Part shown: piece by piece, positions 57,740 through 64,000 of the stretch
How the letters are laid out: every line of letters begins with the position of its first letter
Position numbering within the stretch: position 1 is the stretch's first letter
Source of the DNA: Larix kaempferi
Lineage: Eukaryota > Streptophyta > Pinopsida > Pinales > Pinaceae
Length of the DNA stretch: 64,000 bases
Direction: 5' to 3'
Assembly: GCA_027924585.1 (NCBI GenBank)
Contig: BSBM01001026.1
Location: forward strand, 2,364,501-2,428,500
Notes under the pieces: model-generated
Databases searched by the model: none
Seen by the model: only the letters and a program-made list of their open reading frames with translations
What the model was told of the DNA's origin: nothing
Translations under genes and position numbers: made by a program

Positions 57740-57799
57740 CCTTTCACATGTAGGTACAGGGAGACTGTTCTTCTCAAGTAACTAAGCCATCAATTCTAT

Positions 57800-58669
57800 A
57801 GTCTTCTTCATACAAGAACTCTAAGGATGAAATCCTCGATGACAATATGTGCACTTGGATCTCTCTTTCTGAGATTGCTTGGTCTTATTTGAGTTTGAAG
57901 CCCCATCTGACTGATATGGAACATCTTTTGGATTTGTATCATTCGCTCTCTTTTCAAAAACAATTTACTTGCCCTTTGCATTCACTCTTTTGGCCTCAAC
58001 AACGGTAAGGGCCGAATCCAACTTTGGTTTGATCATTCCCATGGATATTAACTTCTCCTCCTCTTGTGTGAGAGATTGGATGAAGTCATCAAGTGAGGGA
58101 AACTTCCATTTTGGAATGAACATCTTGGCTGACTGAAATGTGGAGACAAAAATAGAAAATTTTGGCCCCAATTTGGAGAGAATGGCAAGAATGAGTTGTT
58201 TGTCTACTTTCACTATCTCATATCTCTTCAACTAAGAAATCAATCTTTTGAACTTGGTTAAGAAGGAATTGATGGATTCGAAGCTTTCAGGACTCTAAGA
58301 GATGAGTTCATTCTCCAATTTATGACCTTTTAGATCATCCTTCTGTCCAAAGAGGGATTCGAGATTGTCCCAAACCTCTTTTGGAGATGTTAGATTGATT
58401 ACATGGAAGTGAAGATCTTCAAAAATTGAGAGAAGAAGTAAGCCTATTGCTTCATCAAGCCTATCCAGGTACTTGGATTTCTTTACAACACTGAGTGGTT
58501 CGACCATAGTTCCATTTAGTATCCCGGTGAATCTCTTGGACCTCATGAAGGGAGACATATTGGCTTTCCATTCGACATATTTGGAAGAATTGAGTTTTAG
58601 ATCCATATGAGCAGTGAAGGTCGAATTGAAGAGGAATTCGAATGGGTGAATAAACCTGCAAAACAACAA
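57800..58669 (-). pseudogene. gag: copia element 1 gag
   Basis: Reads LNSSKYVEWKANMSPFMRSK, GLLLLSIFEDLHFHVINLTS, EVWDNLESLFGQKDDLKGHK, then LILAILSKLGPKFSIFVSTF and SLTQEEEKLISMGMIK: the copia gag (UBN2-type) fold. A CCHC knuckle remnant lies near 57830-57860. At least two stops (near 58234 and 58298) break it. Confidence 0.82.
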
Positions 58670-58926
58670 GAGTTTTGTTGATGGAGATTTTCTACATTTC
58701 GAATGAACATTGCCTTACGACACTGAGCACATATGAATAATTCCTTCACACCTGGATAGACCTCACTGGATTGCTCCAGTGAATTCAAGGTAATGGCACT
58801 AGGATTTGTTGGGGAAACTCAGAGGCTTCTGGTGCTCAAGTGAAAGACATTTTCTCAAAGAAATGTTGCAACTACTGTTGCTGCAAATGGCTGTAATACG
58901 AATAGCTTCTACAAAGTATGATATCA

Positions 58927-59029
58927 TGTGATAATTTGCAGTAGGATCTAACAGCTATAACAAGCCTCACACAAAAATCACTCAAGAAGTGCAGAGAAGA
59001 ATAGAAGAAAGTACTCAATAATCACTCAT
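58927..59029 (-). repeat. truncated 5' LTR end of copia element 1, with primer site
   Basis: 103 bases matching the end of the 3' LTR. Directly next to it on the minus strand, TGATATCATACT (58926-58915) resembles a worn initiator-Met primer site (TGGTATCAGAGC). The rest of the LTR is displaced by element D. Confidence 0.65.
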
Positions 59030-59871
59030 TGTTGGAAGGCGGTTTGGTAAGGAAGAATCGCAGCATCGCCGATGCTGTGACACATTAGACAAGGTCACGG
59101 AAGGAAAAGAAGGATCTATTATTTTATGTATTTTTTGAGTCATTTGTACCGCAATAGGTGTTTTTTTGGGTCATTGGACCACATGAGATGTAATTTCGAG
59201 TTAAGTATACAGCAATAGGCGGGTTTTTTGGGTCATTTGGATTGTGTCAATAGATTTTGGGTCATTTGTCCAAAAGTCAGTTAGGAAGTTGTTAGTAAGT
59301 GGACAAACATTGTAAAGGCAGAAGCCTATATGTAGACAGGAAGTTGTAGATCAAAGGAGAGAAAAAGGAGAGAGCGAGATCAAGCAGAAAGCTTTTGATA
59401 TGTTTTGGTGGAGAATTGCCGAAGTATACGATCTGTAGAGACATTATATTGGGTTTTTGCAAGTAATAATATGTTGTGATGAAACTGTTTCTGTGAAATC
59501 CTGATGTATCTTCTGTATTTTGATGATAATGCAATGTTTCTTTGATACAATAGTCGCTTTACTGTTATAATCTGTCGTAACGATGAATGCTTCCATTAAA
59601 TGATGCTATGAGTACAACAATGTCGAAATGAATATATAGATTTATCATTGAATGCTACAATAATATTAACTAGTTGATGCCGCAACATCCTCCTTCATTT
59701 GGAGGAAACATGGTTTCGTCCACTCTCCCTTGATCGCCTCGGGTGAGACCTCATCTACTCTGTAGGTGTTGCTGGGCAGGGTAAACCCTGTCTGGGCTGG
59801 TGCTCAGGGAGATCGCGGTGGGTTGGTGTCGACAATGATGGGAAGCCCTGTGGACTGGGCTTGAGTCAACA
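59030..59871 (+). repeat. 5' LTR of element D
   Basis: TGTTGGAAGG...GAGTCAACA, 842 bases, then AA and TGGTTCTGTTGTCGGGACCG as possible primer site (no tRNA assigned). The middle holds A/T-rich U3 and GGGTCATTTG-type repeated words (59137, 59173, 59230, 59262). Confidence 0.55.
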
Positions 59872-59914
59872 AATGGTTCTGTTGTCGGGACCGTGTGCGA
59901 AGTGAAAGGAGGAT

Positions 59915-60397
59915 ATGTTGTGGCAGCCGACAAAATCGAAGATCCAAGAATGGTTTGATCAGAAGTTACAGGAATTCGCTGAAGAAGAAAGCCGAAACAT
60001 TCGACTGACAGTAGGTCAGTGGGTAGATAGATATATTCACGATGGTCTGCATGAATGGTTCTTTTGTGAGTTCCTGGTCCTGTTGTTCGAATGGTTGGCG
60101 AAGTTGACCTTTCAGAAGAGGAACTTCCAAGGTGGCGAACCAACGACTTGGACCCCCGAGTTGATTCGGGAGCTGCAGGAAGTTGATAATAAAGCGTCGC
60201 GGGCTATCGAAGTCTGGTTTGATAGCATCCTAGAGGGCTATATCACAGATTTCGCTGTTGATACTCAGAAATATTATAGCGAAGCTGAAAGATATTTTTT
60301 CCACGAACCCTGGGGCAGGTTTCTGCTATCGCTTCAATTGTCAATTAAAATGCTTATTTGCGAAAAGGGTATATTGAAAATGCATCTTGATCAGTAG
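59915..60397 (+). CDS. unrecognised ORF upstream of gag in element D
   Basis: 160 codons, uninterrupted, starting 40 bases after the LTR: MLWQPTKSKIQEWFDQK then Trp/Phe-rich helices (LHEWFFCEFLVLLFEWLAK, AERYFFHEPWGRFLLSL). No domain recognised. The position between primer site and gag is like the extra ORF1 of Ogre elements, but I cannot claim homology. It is notable as intact beside a stop-ridden gag. Confidence 0.45.
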   Translation: MLWQPTKSKIQEWFDQKLQEFAEEESRNIRLTVGQWVDRYIHDGLHEWFFCEFLVLLFEWLAKLTFQKRNFQGGEPTTWTPELIRELQEVDNKASRAIEVWFDSILEGYITDFAVDTQKYYSEAERYFFHEPWGRFLLSLQLSIKMLICEKGILKMHLDQ

Positions 60398-60467
60398 ACA
60401 GCGTGGTGGGAAGAGGTCGTGTGTACCACTGTAGTTGGGGGGTGGTACATGGAATGATAAGGGATAG

Positions 60468-61334
60468 ATGGGTGCAGGTCATGATGAGACTGTGAGTAAA
60501 TCCGAGGAAGAAAGTGGCCTTATGAGGGGAGGAGCGAGGTTCCGACAGGAAAAGAGGCAGAGGACGGGAGAAGGTCCTACTGTGGTCGAACCGCAAGGCC
60601 GTGAAGGAAGACCACATGGGACGAAGCGACCTCACAGTACTAACAAGGAAAACCAGGCTATGCCCAGGATAGAGGCAGGACCAAACCCCACTACCAACGT
60701 ATCCACACGTCTGCTCATTATCTCTCAGATAGCAAGAAATACCACTTCGACACCGCCAAGTTCATCAATACCGCAGAAGTTAATTGGTATCAGTATAGCA
60801 AAAGAAGGAAGGAAGACCAAAATGGCGGGTGATGATGCTAAGTTACCATTGTTCCACGGGAGTGGGATGGATAACCCATAACAGTATTGGTTTTTGTGTG
60901 AAGCAGTCTAGACCGTAAAACAGATCACTGATAATGCCGCTAAGAAAGGACAGTTAGCAACAACTCTGCAAGGTCGTGCATTAGACTAGTTTATGAAGTT
61001 TGTTCTAGTTCCTATAGGAGCCCCAAAAAAGTCACTAGATGAGATTCGGGATGGGCTGATTGCAGAATTAAAAAAGCCCAAGTCTGAGACTCAATATATT
61101 ACGGAATTGAAAGAAATTAAGCATTATCCCAATGAGACGGTGTGGGATTTCGACCAGCGATTCAAGACACTGATGGAAAGGGTTACTTTCGATATGAGCG
61201 TCGTCCAACATAAAGACTGGTTCATCGCGACACTACTACCACATATTCGGATACCATTGATGAAACAAAACATTTCAACACCCAGTGAAGCTCTGGAAAT
61301 CGCAATGTGTGTTAGTGCCAAAATTTGTTCCTAG
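60468..61334 (+). pseudogene. gag: gag core of element D
   Basis: A basic, Pro/Thr/Ser-rich front, then KLPLFHGSGMDNP, QYWFLCEAV, ITDNAAKKGQLATTLQGRAL, YITELKEIKHYPNETVWDFD and LLPHIRIPLMKQNISTPSEA, a retrotransposon gag of Ty3 type. Stops at 60879 (TAA), near 60909 (TAG, a Trp position) and near 60987 (TAG, a Trp position). No zinc knuckle before the terminal TAG. Confidence 0.75.
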
Positions 61335-62299
61335 ACTACTAAGGGACAAGCCAGCACAATCTTCACAATCTCAAGATAAATATGCAATAGTTTTTTCTGT
61401 TGGTTTAGAGTTTGTGGTTTGAAGGTTTCAATCTCAAGAAGAACAAAAGAAAACAAACTAAAACAATTTACCGAATCATATACTTCATTGAAAACTGAAT
61501 TCATAAATATAAATCAAATAAATATAAACCATCACATCATAATCACTCATACTGGTTTTCATCTACAATACATGAGCATTCACTGGTTTAAAAGACATTA
61601 AAACAAAAATGAAATCATGCACTGAATGATCAAACTGACCAGGAATAAAAACTCAATCAAATAGTACAAAATGGCTTATATAATATGTGTATTAAGTCTC
61701 AGTTCTCATGACTTACATGATAGTTTTGCTAGCTTCATATCACTGTAAAATAGCTTCTTGAAATCAACAATCCAACCCCTGCTACGTCCTCATTTGCTTC
61801 CTTTTAACCATTTATAAAAAGAGTAGTTTGCTAACTACCTTCCCGGTCAAATTTTTGAATCAGTTACATCCATTAGTTACACTCTAACCTAAATCTTTAA
61901 AGAGAAATTAACTAAAACTAACAAAATCGGATTCTGGGGAATTAGGTGAATTTCTGGAAAATTGGGTCTCAAAGATGTCACCATATATCTCGATCCTTGA
62001 CACCTGTTAGAAAACTGAGAGAGTTTCTTTTAAATGAGTCCATGATGAACAAAAACCTTTCTTGTTTTTTTAAAATTCGTCTCCATATGATCAGTAGACG
62101 GGACGAAAATTTGTGACTAAAACAGTAAAATATTAAACATTTTTAACCCTGAACAATAGGCCACGAAGATGAATTCGAATCACTCAAATCCTGACAGCTG
62201 TTGCAAAACTAGAAGAGTTTTTGTGAATGCATCCATTGTGGACAAAAATCTCTTTTGCATTTCTGAAATTTTCTTCCATCTGCTCATAATCCATGCTTA
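61335..62299. other. unassigned AT-rich sequence
   Basis: No gene or repeat supported. Confidence 0.45.
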
Positions 62300-63888
62300 A
62301 TTGTGATGACTAAAATAGGAAAAAACATGGCAGTTTTAGTTCTGCATGCTGCACCTCTTTTGCTGAGTCTTTAAGCTTTCTCTGTGATGGAGGCTTCTCA
62401 AAAATATCCTGTATCAAGACTCCTCCTGTCTTGGATTTTTTACTTCCCTTCTCTTTATATTTATTCTTATATGTGTGCTCATCTCTTTCAACCAAAAACC
62501 CAGACCAAAATATGAAGTGTTCCCAAGTCTTCTATTTTTTCTGCAATTATGTTTGAATGAGCAGATTTATAAGCCCATGATGAAATACTGACATTCTTGA
62601 AAGTTTAGGACATGCTTTAACCTTATTGGACATCTTCAGAATGCTCTTGTACAGGAAAAATGGAAGGCTTATCTTACAATTCATCTTAAGATGCATTAAA
62701 AATCTGATATGATACTTGAAGACCATTGAATATCTGCCCTCGCATGTAATATAAGTCTAAATGATGCTGAGCACATGCCTCCATTCAGGTCGAAACTTTG
62801 TTATGTGAACACCATTACCCCAATTTAACTTTTCATTACCTGGCAACAGGAAAGGGTTGGGATCAAACTCGAATAGGCTCTTTTTGAACGATAGCTCTCC
62901 CTCCATAGCGATACCTGTAGCCTAGTAAATCAGGGTTTGTGTGATCTTAAAACTTAGGGTTTTGAATTTAATCACATCATTGTTAAGTTTCTATGCAAAA
63001 ATAGATTGAAACCTCCTCATTAAAACCCATGATCCTTTCAAAAAGACTGAACCATCCAGCTACCCTAAACACATCTGCACATAGCAGAAATTTATCAACC
63101 CATTGCGTATCCATCGGCTCTAATCTGTTTGTCTTACCACTCTTTCCCATTTTCAACTGCACTCTGTTAATTAAACCTGTGAATGACAAATGTTTAAAAT
63201 TTCAACATTGAACCATGTTCAGGAAACAGGTGTCTCAGCTCGGTGATCCCCAAATTAAATCATGACCTCAAATCCTGATTTCTTCTGATGATGGAAACGT
63301 TATAGAAATCATAACTGTCATAATTCTTTGACAGGTGTTTTAACATCTCAAATAATCATAACACAACCTCCAGTCATCATAATTCGAACGGACCATTACT
63401 AAATATGAAAAACCATGTTTTTCCATCATATTTGATTCTTGTAGCGCATTAGGGTCTATTTGTCAGTTTGTGCTACCAGAATCCTCCAACATAGCACATT
63501 TGATAAATACACTTAGCACAAAGGCTAAAATTTGATTAGAAGCTTTATAATGAAGCTAAAATAGGTATAATTGAAAACTTTGAGAAAAATACCATGCTAC
63601 ATAAGACATTTAAAGGTTTTGAACTAAAGAAAATGAAAACAATAAAAAATTAAATAAAAATCAAAAACAAAATAATCAAAATCAATGATTAATAAAAGAA
63701 AATAAAGTTCAAACAAACCTAAGGGAAACACGTAAAAATGAGAACAATCTTGGCATTAACATCTGGCTCCTGCTGCGGGATGAAAGCCTCCTTGTGAGGT
63801 TTCAAGAACTCGTAGACATTGTGCCTTATCCATTGGGCAATGGAGTCATTTGTATCTGGTTGCCAACCTGTTCCAAAACTAACAAGCC
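62300..63888 (-). other. exon-like minus-strand pieces, unknown product
   Basis: Candidate pieces in minus order: 63888-63745 (MSRLVSFGTGWQPDTNDSIA, QWIRHNVYEFLKPHKEAF), 63175-62995 preceded by TTCACAG (MGKSGKTNRLEPMDTQWVDK, LLCADVFRVAGWFSLFERIM), 62925-62856 (MEGELSFKKSLFEFDPNPFL) followed by a GTAATG donor, and 62495-62300 (Lys-rich). Protein-like composition and splice-like borders suggest exons of one gene or element, but I recognise no family and cannot confirm the joins. Confidence 0.3.
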
Positions 63889-64000
63889 TGCTCATAATTT
63901 TTAAATTGATGAGATTATTGTATGATCTTATAACAAGATTCTGTTGAAAAACACTTTTCCTTCCTCAAATTATGATCCTTGCTATCAAAAAATGTTTGAC
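63889..64000. other. window edge, nothing recognised
   Basis: AT-rich sequence with no supported feature. Confidence 0.4.

Larger units (their letters stand above)
54969..59029 (-). mobile_element. Ty1/copia element 1, internally deleted and nested
   Basis: Minus-strand order: truncated 5' LTR (59029-58927), primer site (about 58926), gag, zinc-knuckle region, protease, GAG-pre-integrase domain, an acidic repeat linker, a purine tract and the 3' LTR (56017-54969). The integrase core, RT and RNase H are missing. It interrupts copia element 2, and its 5' LTR is interrupted by element D at 59030. Confidence 0.82.
59030..61334 (+). mobile_element. LTR retrotransposon D, 5' part
   Basis: A 5' LTR (59030-59871), a primer-site-like sequence, an upstream ORF and a gag core. 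No pol follows before 64000, so it is truncated or its 3' part lies elsewhere. It inserted into the LTR of copia element 1. Confidence 0.6.

Noticed and set aside
1-64000. tRNA, rRNA, organelle insertions and bacterial-type operons
   Set aside because: No cloverleaf, rRNA core or organelle gene sequence was recognised anywhere; ORF content is retroelement-derived throughout.

Overview
The window looks like plant nuclear DNA made almost entirely of old, nested transposable elements. I see no cellular gene, rRNA, tRNA or CRISPR array that I can support. The families present (Tat-like Ty3/gypsy elements with a second RNase H, Ty1/copia elements, hAT pieces) point to a land plant with a large, repeat-rich genome. 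A gymnosperm is my guess, but the sequence does not prove it.

Layout. 1-11728: Tat-like element A (gag to integrase, second RNase H, antisense gene, 3' LTR); its 5' end lies outside the window. 11729-19231: element B, cut off inside reverse transcriptase at its left end. 19232-22671: intergenic, with a hAT transposase scrap. 22672-39750: element C, a complete insertion with 928/929-bp LTRs, a tRNA-Arg-like primer site and a TTTAT target duplication. C carries three later insertions: a copia LTR inside RT (29396-29776), a solo LTR with AATAT duplications (34109-35407) and a copia LTR (35809-37311). 39756-49320: mostly unrecognised, with an LTR-like block, an orphan Tat gag piece and a degenerate GCGC-centred 31-34-bp repeat array. 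49379-52711: an unrecognised coiled-coil ORF kept in one frame and broken only by stop codons, followed by an LTR-like region. 53645-61334: a nest on both strands: copia-2 is interrupted by copia-1 (which carries a hAT-type MITE), and copia-1 is interrupted by a gag-bearing element D. 61335-64000: AT-rich, with exon-like minus-strand pieces.

The main discovery is in A, B and C. Each carries, downstream of the second RNase H and convergent with it, a homologous minus-strand gene. It has its own TATA box, three inferred exons and two introns at matching positions, with exon 2 of about 860-876 bp, intron 2 of about 90-123 bp and exon 3 of about 281-317 bp. The protein resembles the plant mobile domain (PMD) family by eye. 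Intron 1 of this gene, and also the LTR of each element, carries a cluster of CpG-bearing palindromic motifs (GCGGTACT type in A, ACCCGYGGGT type in B and C). This suggests, as inference only, an element-encoded sense/antisense system in which the antisense protein recognises its own element.

Decay across the window is mostly by nonsense change. Element C keeps one frame from 25221 to about 29390, and the unknown ORF keeps one frame for 3.3 kb. Every stop is explainable as C-to-T on one strand, which suits long-term cytosine methylation. All reading was by eye; no database search was run.
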